Below, piece after piece: positions 23,587 to 32,768 of a stretch of 64,000 nucleotides of DNA. The stretch is from assembly GCF_002196705.1 (NCBI RefSeq), contig NZ_NADJ01000013.1:85622-149621 (forward strand), given 5' to 3'. This DNA comes from Desulfosporosinus sp. FKB. Lineage in GTDB: Bacteria; Bacillota; Desulfitobacteriia; Desulfitobacteriales; Desulfitobacteriaceae. Positions within the stretch are counted from its first letter, which is position 1. Every line of letters starts with the position of its first letter. The position numbers were made by a program, and so were the translations under genes. A model generated the notes under the pieces. The model had not been told where the DNA came from, did no database searches, and saw nothing but the letters and a program-made list of their open reading frames with translations.

Positions 23587-24261
23587 CTAAAATACCCGTC
23601 TAGCGGTTAATTCAACGGATGTCCAATAGGGTCCAATCGGATAAATTGTAACTCCCTCAGAACTGGAAGCATTGATGAACTGGTCGTTTCCGATGTAAAT
23701 ACCCACATGGTCTACTTTTCCGTCATTATTCATGGAGAAGAAGATCAAATCACCTGGTTCCAGCGCATTAAAGTTTACCGGTGTCCCTACAGTCGCTTGA
23801 TCGCTTGAAACTCTGGGTAAGCTAATCCCGTTTTGGGCGAAGACGTATTGAACGAATCCCGAACAATCAAAACCGGTGGGAGATTCGCCGCCCCATAGAT
23901 ACGGAGCCCCAATGTATTTTTCGGCAGTGGCAATGATGGCGTTGGCTTTATCAGCATGTAATTTCTTGGCATAAGCATTGATCAGGGCTTCACTTGTGTT
24001 CGTTCCAACGATGCCATCGGCACTTAAAGAGTTTGCTCTTTGAAAATCAACAACTCCCGCTTTGGTTTTTGCACCGAAGATACCGTCAGGACTACCAACA
24101 TTATCACCCAGGTAGTTCAGTTCGGTTTGCACCTGCGTGACCCCTTGGCCAGTTGAGCCGACTTTTAGTAAGGTATTTCCGGTGGATGCTTGTGCAGTTT
24201 GAGCGAAGCCGAAAACGAAAAAGGTTACAAGAATTAATAGGGTCGACAAACTCTTTTTCAT
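23587..24261 (-). CDS. Secreted NlpC/P60 peptidoglycan hydrolase with PG-binding domain
   Basis: 224 residues. Signal peptide MKKSLSTLLILVTFFVFGFA with cleavage near AQA; residues 30-92 form a PG_binding_1 repeat (VGSTGQGVTQVQTELNYLG, FGAKTKAGVVDFQ); residues 105-224 the NlpC/P60 domain with catalytic Cys in GFDCSGFVQYVF, His in KVDHVGIYIG and the third polar residue near INASSSEGV. It would cut stem peptides (gamma-D-Glu-diaminopimelate bond) in the wall during growth or sporulation. AAGGAG before the ATG. Confidence 0.93.
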   Translation of the reverse strand: MKKSLSTLLILVTFFVFGFAQTAQASTGNTLLKVGSTGQGVTQVQTELNYLGDNVGSPDGIFGAKTKAGVVDFQRANSLSADGIVGTNTSEALINAYAKKLHADKANAIIATAEKYIGAPYLWGGESPTGFDCSGFVQYVFAQNGISLPRVSSDQATVGTPVNFNALEPGDLIFFSMNNDGKVDHVGIYIGNDQFINASSSEGVTIYPIGPYWTSVELTARRVF

Positions 24262-24672
24262 AAAGCAACTCCTTCATTTTTTAGTTCGAAACTTGTATGT
24301 GATTAGGTTCATTATATATAAGAAGAATGGACAAACTATAAAGGAAATGTATCCTTAACATTAATATTTTTATAAGAAATTGTTAAAGAAGTATAGGATT
24401 TGATCATTAAGAAAAATGAACAAAATATGCATTAAAACTAAATTTTGCTCAAAAACATAATGAAGGCAAATTAATTTTAGGTTTAATAAAGTTAAACTAC
24501 AAGCATATAATTGTAAATAGAAACTGGTGGCAGTTTTCCCAGCAAATCATATAATGTAAGGTTATTTAATTCATAATTTCTTCACACATTCCTATTTTGG
24601 TTGTGTTAATATTGCACTTGTCGTTGAAAATACTTCGAAAAAATCTCAGTAAAAAACAGGAGTGTGCAAGTT
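24262..24672. other. AT-rich divergent intergenic region
   Basis: About 410 bases separating the divergent NlpC/P60 and efflux operons; very AT-rich, no gene and no clear operator seen. It must carry both promoters. Confidence 0.4.
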
Positions 24673-25905
24673 ATGAAAAGAAGACGAATTGATTGGGTTA
24701 TCTCAGGTGTCCTAATTGTAGCTGTAGCACTAGTTGGTGGAAATATACTCTATAACACCCAAAATGCTAAAGCAGATACACCAAGTTATATTACAGGAAC
24801 AGTAAGAATGGGTACTGTCGAGAAATCAGTCAGTGCATCAGGAACGATTCAACCGCTCAATCAATATGATTTATCTTCAGGCAGCGGAGGGAAAATTACC
24901 GAGATTGATGTTAAAGTCGGCGATTCGGTGAAGGCCGGTCAACAATTAGCGAAGCTTGATCCAAGTCAGGCACAAGAACAGATCGACACAGCGCAAGCAA
25001 ACCTAATCCAAGCCCAAGCAAAAGTGGATCAAGCCGGATCCAACAGCGCTAATCTAGAAGCTGCTCAGCTTCAACTTTCTTCAGCCCAAATCGCTTATGA
25101 TTCCGCAGAGACTGCTCTTGCAGATACTATTATCAAGGCACCTGCCGCTGGCATAATTACCGCTGTCAATGGTCAGGTTGGCTCAGGTTCATCAAGTGGA
25201 ACTTCATCAAGTAGTCAATCCTCTTCAAATAGTACAGGAAGCCAAGGAAACAGTGCTTTGATCTCGATGATAGGTACTTCCGACACGATGCAAGTGGTCG
25301 TTCCTGTCAACCAAGTGGACATTGGCAAAGTCAGTGTTGGGCAAGCAGCCAATATCACCCTGGATGCCTATCAAGGCCAAACTTTTTCCGGAAAAGTGAC
25401 TCAAGTGAGTCCAACGGGCACTTCACAAAGCGGCGTAACCACCTTCAACGTAACTATTAATGTTACCAATAAAGATAATGAAATGAAATCTGGAATGAGT
25501 GCTAACGTGACGATCATTATTGCTCAAAAACAAAACGTTCTTACGATACCAAGTTCGGCAGTTCATACCAAGGGTTCTAATGAAACCGTTTCCTTGCTGA
25601 AAACTGGTTCCACGGTACCGGTTACTCAAACCATCCAAACTGGGCTTGACGATGGCAAGAATGTCGAAGTTGTTCAAGGACTCCAAGCGGGCGATAAAAT
25701 CGTGCTTGGAATCCGAAGCACGAGCTCGCCAACGAAATCTCAAACCTCACAATCGGGGAATTCCCTTAATAAAGCCTTAGGTGGAAGCACCGGCAACTTC
25801 GGTGGCTATGGCGGAGGCATGGGAGGCTATGGTGGCAGTGCCGGAGGGGGCCGAGGAGGATATTCAGGCGGCAATGGCGGTTCATCGAGCAGAGCTCAAG
25901 GTTAG
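24673..25905 (+). CDS. MacA-type periplasmic adaptor (membrane fusion) protein
   Basis: ATG at 24673 after ACAGGAG. 410 residues: signal anchor (WVISGVLIVAVALVGGNILY), first lipoyl half (EKSVSASGTIQPLNQYDLSS), coiled-coil hairpin with repeated AQAN/QAQAKVDQA, second lipoyl half ending KAPAAGIITAVNGQVGSGSS, a Ser-rich linker, beta-barrel (GQAANITLDAYQGQTFSGKV) and membrane-proximal domain. The C-terminus is an odd low-complexity tail of Gly/Tyr/Ser (GGYGGGMGGYGG). It links an ABC pump to the envelope. First gene of a three-gene operon. Confidence 0.92.
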   Translation: MKRRRIDWVISGVLIVAVALVGGNILYNTQNAKADTPSYITGTVRMGTVEKSVSASGTIQPLNQYDLSSGSGGKITEIDVKVGDSVKAGQQLAKLDPSQAQEQIDTAQANLIQAQAKVDQAGSNSANLEAAQLQLSSAQIAYDSAETALADTIIKAPAAGIITAVNGQVGSGSSSGTSSSSQSSSNSTGSQGNSALISMIGTSDTMQVVVPVNQVDIGKVSVGQAANITLDAYQGQTFSGKVTQVSPTGTSQSGVTTFNVTINVTNKDNEMKSGMSANVTIIIAQKQNVLTIPSSAVHTKGSNETVSLLKTGSTVPVTQTIQTGLDDGKNVEVVQGLQAGDKIVLGIRSTSSPTKSQTSQSGNSLNKALGGSTGNFGGYGGGMGGYGGSAGGGRGGYSGGNGGSSSRAQG

Positions 25906-25922
25906 GAAGCAGGTGATATGGA

Positions 25923-26666
25923 ATGATTAATCTTAAAGATATCGTCAAAATTTATAAAACAGGAGATGTCGAGCTAAGAGCACTGTCGGGAATTAATTTA
26001 AAGATAGAGGACGGAGAATTTGTGGCCATCATGGGGCCCTCCGGTTCCGGAAAATCGACGATGATGAACATTCTCGGTTGTTTAGATACCGCGACCTCGG
26101 GAGAGTTTTTGTTAGATGATTTAAATATCAACCGCGCCCGGGAAGATGAGTTAGCGGAAATTCGGAATCGCAAGATAGGCTTTGTCTTCCAAAGCTTTAA
26201 CCTTTTATCCCGAACGACTGCGTTAGAAAATGTTGAATTGCCCATGCTTTATAATGGAATCGGTGCTCGGGAAAGGCGGATTAGAGCCACCAATGCTCTG
26301 ACGGCAGTTGGACTATCTTCACGGCTTCACCATAAGCCCAATGAATTGTCCGGAGGACAACAGCAAAGGGTTGCTATTGCCCGCTCCCTTGTTAATAATC
26401 CTGTCATTTTGATGGCGGATGAACCGACAGGAAACCTTGACAGCAAATCAGGCATAGAGGTTATGAATATTTTTCAACAGTTAAATGCCATGGGGATTAC
26501 GATTGTCCTTGTTACTCATGAACCGGATATAGCTCAATACAGCAAACGTATTATTCATTTCAAAGACGGTTCTATTGATCGAGATGAGATCGTTAAAAAT
26601 AGAAGCATCGCTGAAGGTGAGCCTCTGAATCTAGACTTCAATTGGCGAAGGGAGGTAGCCAGTTAA
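25923..26666 (+). CDS. ABC transporter ATP-binding protein (MacB/LolD type)
   Basis: 247 residues. Walker A GPSGSGKST, Q-loop FVFQSFNLL, signature LSGGQQQRVAIARSL, Walker B VILMADEPTGNLDS and H-loop VTHEPD are all present. It powers the MacB-type permease encoded next. ATG 18 bases after the adaptor stop; its TAA overlaps the permease ATG. Confidence 0.95.
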   Translation: MINLKDIVKIYKTGDVELRALSGINLKIEDGEFVAIMGPSGSGKSTMMNILGCLDTATSGEFLLDDLNINRAREDELAEIRNRKIGFVFQSFNLLSRTTALENVELPMLYNGIGARERRIRATNALTAVGLSSRLHHKPNELSGGQQQRVAIARSLVNNPVILMADEPTGNLDSKSGIEVMNIFQQLNAMGITIVLVTHEPDIAQYSKRIIHFKDGSIDRDEIVKNRSIAEGEPLNLDFNWRREVAS

Positions 26667-27886
26667 TGAATCTTCTGGAAAATATTCGAGTTGCTCTGCG
26701 TGGCCTAAAATCGAATAAACTTCGTTCCATTCTCACCATGTTGGGAATCATCATCGGAGTGGGTGCCGTGATTATTATGGTCTCCATCGGTCAAGGCGCT
26801 AAGGCATCGGTTGCCGATCAAATCCAGGGATTAGGGTCGTATTTACTCATTGTAACACCGGGTCAGTCCAACACCGGAGGCGTCAAAGGCGGCATGGGAA
26901 GTTTAAATAATATGACCATGGATGACGTCAATGCCATTAAAAGCAATGCTGATGCCGTTGCGAGTGTTGCCCCCACGACCAGTAAACAGGCACAGGTCGT
27001 TTACGGGAGCGAGAACACGAGCACATCGGTCGTGGGAACAACCCCTTCCTATGCAGATGTCCGTAATCAGCAAGCAAGTATCGGACGATTTTTTACCGAT
27101 CAAGAAAACCTAGATAATGCTCAGGTAGCAGTGATTGGTACGACGGTAGTACAAGATTTAACGGGTAATCCCAATACCAACATGGTTGGACAAACCATTA
27201 ATATAAATCAAGTACCTTTCCAAGTCATTGGAATCTTACAAAGCAAGGGGTCGAGCGGAGCGAGCAACAACGATGACCAAATTGTGGTTCCGATCTCCTC
27301 GGCTGAGACCCGGCTCATCGGCTCAGATAGTATTCGCACAATTTATGTAGAAGCAAAAAGTTCTGACTTAATGGATACGGCCAGTGCCGAGATCACCCAA
27401 ATTTTACGCCAGCAGCATGGTCTGAGTTTCAACGCAACCAATGACTTTACGGTAACGAGTCAAACGGATATCTTGTCAACCGCCGAAGGTGTATCCCAAT
27501 CCTTGACTCTCTTACTCAGTGGAGTTGCGGCAATTTCCCTCTTAGTCGGGGGAATTGGAATCATGAACATCATGTTGGTTTCCGTGACAGAGCGAACACG
27601 CGAAATAGGAATTCGCAAAGCCATCGGTGCCAAACGAAAAACGATTATGCTTCAGTTTTTGATAGAAGCGGTAATTATAAGTATGCTCGGCGGTGTTCTG
27701 GGTATTCTGTTTGGGTCTGGAGGTTCATCCTTGCTCAATAAATTTGCGGGAATGACAACTCAAATCTCAACATCTCCGATCATTATGGCCTTTGCTTTCT
27801 CGTTTGCTATCGGGATAATTTTCGGAGTATTTCCTGCTCGAAAGGCTGCAAAATTACACCCAATTGATGCTCTGCGTTATGAATAG
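26666..27886 (+). CDS. MacB-type ABC permease (FtsX family)
   Basis: ATG at 26666 overlaps the ATPase stop (TAATG), with GGGAGG upstream. 406 residues: first helix after NLLENIRVALRGLKSNKLRS (TMLGIIIGVGAVIIM), a large extracytoplasmic MacB_PCD domain, then three C-terminal helices in the FtsX domain containing ERTREIGIRKAIGAKRKTI. With the adaptor and ATPase it forms a mechanotransmission-type exporter of peptides, antibiotics or lipoproteins; substrate unknown. Confidence 0.95.
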   Translation: MNLLENIRVALRGLKSNKLRSILTMLGIIIGVGAVIIMVSIGQGAKASVADQIQGLGSYLLIVTPGQSNTGGVKGGMGSLNNMTMDDVNAIKSNADAVASVAPTTSKQAQVVYGSENTSTSVVGTTPSYADVRNQQASIGRFFTDQENLDNAQVAVIGTTVVQDLTGNPNTNMVGQTININQVPFQVIGILQSKGSSGASNNDDQIVVPISSAETRLIGSDSIRTIYVEAKSSDLMDTASAEITQILRQQHGLSFNATNDFTVTSQTDILSTAEGVSQSLTLLLSGVAAISLLVGGIGIMNIMLVSVTERTREIGIRKAIGAKRKTIMLQFLIEAVIISMLGGVLGILFGSGGSSLLNKFAGMTTQISTSPIIMAFAFSFAIGIIFGVFPARKAAKLHPIDALRYE

Positions 27887-27939
27887 TTAAGAAGCGAAAG
27901 TGGAAACGATTGATAATATAACATGGACTAAGAATTAAG

Positions 27940-27995
27940 AATCCCCCTGTACGTGGATGAACGAAAAAGTACATCTAACGTGCAGGGGGATTGGT
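27940..27995 (+). terminator. Terminator of the MacAB-type operon
   Basis: AATCCCCCTGTACGT (27940-27954) pairs with ACGTGCAGGGGGATT (27978-27992), one mismatch, followed by GGTTATT. The rest of the 370 bases up to 28259 shows nothing recognisable. Confidence 0.7.
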
Positions 27996-28258
27996 TATTG
28001 GCTGGAAAAATTCTTTGCAGTCAAGTATCTCTTGTTTAAGAATACCTGTATAAGTATAGCCTGTCGCGAGATCATTGGTAATATGTGGTTTGATTACAAA
28101 ACATGGTTTAACACCGAAATATAATAATTTATACTAAAAATACGTCTGTTCCTACTCTATAATCTATCGTTCTATCGTAAAAGATAAGAACGTTTCTTTT
28201 ATTAAGAACTGATCCCTTTGCCGAATTTTCTGAAAGAAGCAGAGGGAGTGAAATAGAG

Positions 28259-28432
28259 ATGAAGAAGGATCTGTTGTATAAGCTGTTATTTCTATCATGT
28301 TTAATCGTTGGATATTCAATGGTTTATAAAACTGAGGCAACTACAGTAAGAACAAACCCGTCATCAAAATCCAATCAGAATTCGGAAGTTTTTCGAATTT
28401 TTTGTGGCGTTACGTTGATTTTAAACCGGTGA
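28259..28432 (+). pseudogene. Truncated secreted-protein gene fused out of frame to the tag duplicate
   Basis: ATG at 28259 with AGAGGGAGTG upstream encodes a signal-peptide-like start (MKKDLLYKLLFLSCLIVGYS, then MVYKTEATTVRTN). From base 28361 the DNA is the copied 3' half of tag, read in the wrong frame, and the frame stops at 28432. The original gene cannot be identified. Confidence 0.5.
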
Positions 28433-28692
28433 TAAATAATTGGGAATCTGATGGGGATATTCCTGCTCAGACTACACTGTCAGAACAAATCAGTAAAGAT
28501 TTAAAACAACGAAATTTTAAATTTGTGGGTCCAGTAATAATATGCTCATTTATGCAAGCAATAGGCATGGTTGATGATCATATAAGACCATGCCCTCACC
28601 ATTTTATGAACCGATATACCTTAAATAATATATAGAAGAAAAATGAAGCAATGGAAAAATTCTTATCCAAAACGGAAAAACTTTTACAGACT
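28361..28692 (+). pseudogene. Partial second copy of tag and the MazG-like gene end
   Basis: From 28361 the sequence is nearly identical to 1966-2247: it encodes the Tag C-terminus (WRYVDFKPVINNWESDGDIP ... FKFVGPVIICSFMQAIG ... HIRPCPHHF). At about 28643 it jumps to the equivalent of 2531-2578, the last codons of the MazG-like gene (KKFLSKTEKLLQ). So a copy of the tag-mazG region arrived here and lost the 285 bases in between. No start codon with ribosome site; not functional. Protein frame 28402-28635. Confidence 0.85.
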
Positions 28693-29209
28693 GTAAAAAT
28701 CTCGGCATTGATACAATTGTCCGAGCAAAAAACAATAACAATATAAGTTTGCGGTCAGCAAGAAAGAAGATAAATAAGTCGAAGGCAGTTGATACTTGGG
28801 AAGATGAAAAGGGATTCGAGAAAGTAGAAATTTAATGCCGAAACAGTTTTTAGTAGTTCATAAAGAAATAATAGTTAAATAAGAAAGCTAATTTTGGGGA
28901 AGGGGAAGGGGAAGGTGTAGCCTTCTTGCAGTTAAATTAAGTAAATAATGTTGATATATACATAACAAGCCGATTCTTTAGCAATGATCGGTAGAAATCA
29001 AATGGAAGCTAAATTGCTCGTTAGGAACAGCACGTTTATTCCGTGTCGCCCCTTGAAATTCGATTCAATATTAACGCCTAAACAGGCGTCTTTTTTTATA
29101 ATAAGAAGGAAGTCTACAAACATATGAAGAACTGTTTCTGAGAGACAGAAAATGAAATATATAGTAAAATATTGGATATTTATACTCAAAAGTTGAAAGG
29201 AGTCATTTA
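28693..29209. other. Gene-poor stretch with a terminator
   Basis: No gene supported. Contains a GGGGAAGGGGAAGGGGAAGG purine tract near 28893 and a terminator ACGCCT/AGGCGT (29074-29089) followed by CTTTTTTT. Confidence 0.45.
29074..29098 (+). terminator. Intrinsic terminator
   Basis: ACGCCT (29074-29079), loop AAAC, AGGCGT (29084-29089), then a seven-T run. Confidence 0.75.
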
Positions 29210-29416
29210 ATGAGATCAGATATTGCAGTCGATTGTTTTTTATCGGGATTTAATTGCGCTCAAGCTGTATTTTCCACATACTCTAATGACTTAGGATTAA
29301 CAATGGAAATGGCAAAAAAGATTGCTTGCGGTTTTGGTGCTGGTATGGGATATATCGGAGAAACATGTGGTGCTGTAACCGGAGCACTTATGCTGATTGG
29401 GTTGAAATATGGAAAA
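29210..29416 (+). pseudogene. C_GCAxxG_C_C family protein, N-terminal fragment
   Basis: ATG at 29210 after GAAAGGAG. Residues MRSDIAVDCFLSGFNCAQAV and IACGFGAGMGYIGETCGAVT are the first half of the family seen intact at 460. Homology ends at IGLKYGK near 29413, where the DNA switches to the middle of a beta-CASP gene; the frame then runs a few codons to a stop at 29455. The C-terminal cysteines are lost. Confidence 0.8.
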
Positions 29417-30698
29417 GTCTATTTACACAGCGGAAGAGGCGGCGAATTGTCTTAAATATTTTAAAGGGGTAGAGTACAAACAAAAAATCGAACTCTTGCC
29501 AGGGCTAGCTGTTCGATTCCAGGATGCCGGTCATATCTTAGGTTCGGCCATGATCGAAGTTTGGGTTACTGAAAGAAACCAGACGTTGAAACTGGTCTTT
29601 TCCGGAGATATAGGCAATGCGCCAGAACCGTACTTAGAAGCGCCGAGCTGTATACCAGAGAGTGACTATCTAATAATGGAGTCAACTTATGGAAACCGTT
29701 TGCATGGGGATTCCAGCGAAAGGCTCAGTAAGTTTAAAGAAGTTATCAATGAGACATTTGCCAAGGGTGGAAACCTTGTTATCCCGTCCTTTGCTATTGA
29801 GCGAACTCAGGATCTTCTCTATTACTTGGGAATTTTGCACGATAACAAAGAAATTCCCCCAGTTGATGTTTACATCGATAGCCCTTTAGCCGTAGCAGCA
29901 ACGAAAATCTTTCGGCATAGCTTTAAGTATTTTAACCAAGAAACCCAGCTTCTCATTGAACAGGGCGAAGATCCTTTAAACTTGCCCAGACTGCATTTTA
30001 GTATTACAAGTCAGGACTCCATTGCTTTGAATGAGATTAAAGGGAAAGCGATTATTATTGCGGCAAGTGGTATGGCAGATGCAGGAAGGATTAAACACCA
30101 TCTTAAACATAATCTTTGGCGGCCTGAGTCTACTGTATTGTTTGTCGGTTATCAGGCTGAAGGTACATTAGGCCGACGGTTGGTGAACGGGGAGAAAAAC
30201 GTTACAATTCATGGAGAACAGATTACTGTGAAGGCCAAGATAGAAAATATCGACGGGTTCTCGGCCCATGCTGACCAAAAGGGCCTTCTGAATTGGATTC
30301 GTTGTGGCGGAATCCCGGCTAAAGGGATCATATTGGTTCACGGTGAAGAGGAAGCCCAGGCAGGCCTGGCAGCTAAGATTAAAGAAATAACGGGATTAGA
30401 CCCGTTGATTCCCGGATTGGGAGAGACTTTTAACTGGACAGAGGTCGGTATGGCTCGAAGTGCAAAACAGCTCCCAGTTGGAATACCATCACCCGCCGAC
30501 AAAGATGAGAAGATCACAAAGATTAACCAATACAAAATAACGAATAAGCAACTTCACGAAGCAATAGTACTCTTGAAAAATAAGATCAATAATTTCTCAG
30601 ACAGAGAGACCCGGAGAAAGGATTTGTCGATTGCGCTTCAAGAAGTGTTAGATTTGACACAACTCGTGGATAATAAACTCCATGTCAATAAACAATAA
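29409..30698 (+). pseudogene. Beta-CASP metallo-beta-lactamase-fold RNase, N-terminally truncated
   Basis: 430 codons from ATG 29409, which has no ribosome site. Present: the third MBL motif DAGHILGSAMIEVW, FSGDIGN, the beta-CASP block starting ESTYGNRLHG, and the RNA-specificity motifs ASGMADAGRIKHHL and DGFSAHAD. Missing: the first 130 residues or so with the metal-binding HxHxDH motif. The intact relatives are about 530-residue proteins of the CPSF/YSH1 type that act on RNA. The junction with the C_GCAxxG_C_C fragment is a deletion fusion in different frames, so neither half is likely functional. Confidence 0.85.
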
Positions 30699-30760
30699 TA
30701 ACTGACACTTGTAGCTAAGAGTTTTTTATGGACGGAGAAAGCGTCCTGGGAGATGATGTT

Positions 30761-30868
30761 ATGGCTAAAGACTCAATGGTCGAAAAACTAAATGAGCAAT
30801 TACAAAAAGAATTCTACTCAGCCTATCTATACTTATCGATGAAAGCTTATGTTGCCGGAGAGCGTTAG
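30761..30868 (+). pseudogene. Ferritin, N-terminal stub
   Basis: ATG at 30761 with GGGAGATG upstream encodes MAKDSMVEKLNEQLQKEFYS then AYLYLSMKAYVAGER and a stop. This is the first ferroxidase-centre helix of a bacterial ferritin (Glu in NEQLQKEFYSAYLYL). The remaining three helices are absent; a repeat copy begins a few bases later. Confidence 0.8.
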
Positions 30869-30875
30869 ACAAAGG

Positions 30876-30960
30876 AACTTTCTAACAGGTAATGCTGCGG
30901 TATGTCCTTACCTATCCAAAGGTGCTCACCGAACCGGAAGGTGAAGGGAGCGGCATGTGG
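30876..30960 (+). repeat. Cassette-type intergenic repeat, copy 13
   Basis: CTAACAGGTAATGCTGCGGT, ATGTCCTTACCTATCCAAAG and GTGCTCACCGAACCGGAAGG. Same right-hand module as copies 6-8. It separates the ferritin stub from a DUF3795 gene. Confidence 0.75.
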
Positions 30961-31095
30961 AAGTAATGGGCGGTACTGGAATATTAGATCAGCGGTTTCC
31001 TAGGAGTTGAACACTTGATGGTGGATTATCTACCAGTATAGTGGTTGTTGGTAGATAATGCGTAACAGTGTTTTGTAATTGCAGGAAGGAGTTCT

Positions 31096-31527
31096 ATGCC
31101 AGATGAATTAATTGCTTATTGTGGCCTTTATTGCGGTGCATGCAGCTTTAAAGTAGGCTTTGAAGAAAGAAACAAGGAACATATTATGCGTATGCCCTCC
31201 ATTTATGATGATTTTAAGAGCCGACCACTTGAATTTTGCCCTGGTTGTCGATTAGAAAACCTATGTGGAGACTGTGGCATAAGAGAATGTGCACAAGTTA
31301 AGAAAATAGAATATTGCAGCTTATGCAACGAATTTCCTTGTGAGAAATTATTAGAATTTAGCAATGATGGAAAACCACATCATGCAGAATCAATAGATAA
31401 CCTGATTTTGATTAAAGACATGGGTAAAGAAAAATGGCTAGAAACGCAAAAGCAGCAATGGTCTTGTGAAAAATGTAATTCCAAATTTTCTTGGTATATG
31501 AAAGAGTGTGAAGGATGTAATGGATAA
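31096..31527 (+). CDS. DUF3795 family cysteine-rich protein
   Basis: 143 residues, ATG after GGAAGGAG. Cysteine motifs YCGLYCGACSF, CPGCRLENLCGDCGIRECAQ, YCSLCNEFPCE and a C-terminal CEKCNSKFSWYMKECEGC that adds a zinc ribbon not present in the relative at 13146. Metal binding is likely; role unknown. Located directly after a repeat copy, like its relative. Confidence 0.85.
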   Translation: MPDELIAYCGLYCGACSFKVGFEERNKEHIMRMPSIYDDFKSRPLEFCPGCRLENLCGDCGIRECAQVKKIEYCSLCNEFPCEKLLEFSNDGKPHHAESIDNLILIKDMGKEKWLETQKQQWSCEKCNSKFSWYMKECEGCNG

Positions 31528-31655
31528 TGCCCTAAGAACTGTACTTTTAAAGAAGAGGGGATACCAATATAAAATTACAGGAAGCGAACGAAGTAAATAT
31601 CTGTAATATTTAAAAATATTCATTTAAAATTTTACCTTGAATTGGAATATAGAGG

Positions 31656-31700
31656 GGAGGTAATGATTAGAACAATTCCATTACCTCCATCAGTTTATTT
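31656..31700 (+). terminator. Hairpin, possible terminator
   Basis: GGAGGTAATG (31656-31665) pairs perfectly with CATTACCTCC (31679-31688); followed by ATCAGTTTATTT, only weakly T-rich. Confidence 0.5.
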
Positions 31701-31773
31701 AAATTAGTCGTTATTCTTTGCTTGCAATGCTAACCGTGAAGGGGGTAGTCATGGAGAGGTTACGATTTTTAAT

Positions 31774-32331
31774 GTGCCTGAACGTAATGTAAGATATTAC
31801 GATAGTGATACAGTAAGCGTATTAACCAATACTGTGAAATGCTCTTTTAATTTTAATACAAATGGTTTTGAAATATTTAGTGGTACAGACTGGTTAAGGC
31901 TAAGAGGATATCAGGCTGTTGATAGAGATCATAAAATTAGACAATTTATCAGTAAAAGAATTTAGCAATTCAACTCAAACAAAGAGATTTCTGAATTAGT
32001 CCATTTCATACGAGAGGACAAACCATACTTTTTACCCAAGATAGACCCCCGTGATTTCGATAATCTATCCATTGTCGTAAAACCCAAAATGTCTATCGAC
32101 AGGATCATTAATCAAAGCGGAGCTTTTGTTCTTTTCGGGATTAAGCAAGCTAAAAGTATTTGCGCAGATTTCAATATAAATGCGGATGGATATAAGCAAA
32201 AGGTATTGATTATTCCATCCCTAATTAAAAATGAAATTCTTGATGAACTTAAATTATTTAATATCAATGAATCAACAGTTTTTTGCGATATGGATAATAC
32301 AGCGAAGTATTTTAAAAATAAGTACACTTGA
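31774..32331 (+). pseudogene. FRG-domain protein, 5' truncated and with in-frame amber
   Basis: One frame runs from 31774 to the TGA at 32331 with a TAG at 31963-31965. It reads ERNVRYYDSDTVSVLTNTVK ... KRI-stop-QFNSNKEISELVHFIREDKP ... PKIDPRDFDN ... VVKPKMSIDRIINQSGAFVL ... YFKNKY. The KPYF-PKIDP and RIxxQxGAFxLFG blocks are typical of the second half of FRG-domain proteins, a group often found in phage-defence and toxin contexts. The FRG motif itself and the start lie in the missing 5' part. Confidence 0.65.
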
Positions 32332-32768
32332 TATGTGTTATATGAAGCAGGTAGGGGCGAAGATATGATTTGGCTTTGATCCTATTGTAAATTTCGGGAA
32401 TTTAATAAACCTACTGATTAGGCCATGCCTCCATTTTAGAGGAAGACCAAAAAGTATGGTGAAAATCCCCACCTGCGAGAGCGGGGTTAAAAACCAAATA
32501 ATCTAAACGGCTTTGCGGGAATAAACATAATGAAACAGATACTTAATCAGGAGCGATAACATAGGTAAAAACGGGAGAGGTTGGTGACTTTTCAACAACA
32601 AATTGTCCAGACACAGTAATATACGGTTATTTATGATGCACCGACACTATTTAGCCTAAACTATAGAGTAAAAGCATTTCGGTAGCTAAGACGGGTAGGA
32701 AGACCCTTTTTCCTCAAATGGATGGGTTTATAATTCTAAATAAGGAACAAAAAATCCAGTTGTATTTC
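32332..32768. other. Intergenic region with dispersed repeat
   Basis: No gene seen. 32461-32522 repeats the element at 11482 (AACCAAATAATCTAAACGGC plus flanks), here with an added CTGCGAGAGCGGGG insert. Confidence 0.5.

Noticed and set aside
29505-29530. tRNA-like TpsiC arm (GTTCGATTCC)
   Set aside because: It lies inside the beta-CASP coding frame (AVRFQDAG) and no acceptor stem or anticodon arm surrounds it.
32455-32740. Riboswitch (cyclic-di-GMP type) in the 32.5-32.7 kb region
   Set aside because: A GGCTTTGCGGG phrase and a GGTAGC phrase recall GEMM elements, but their order and spacing do not fit the consensus and no gene follows.
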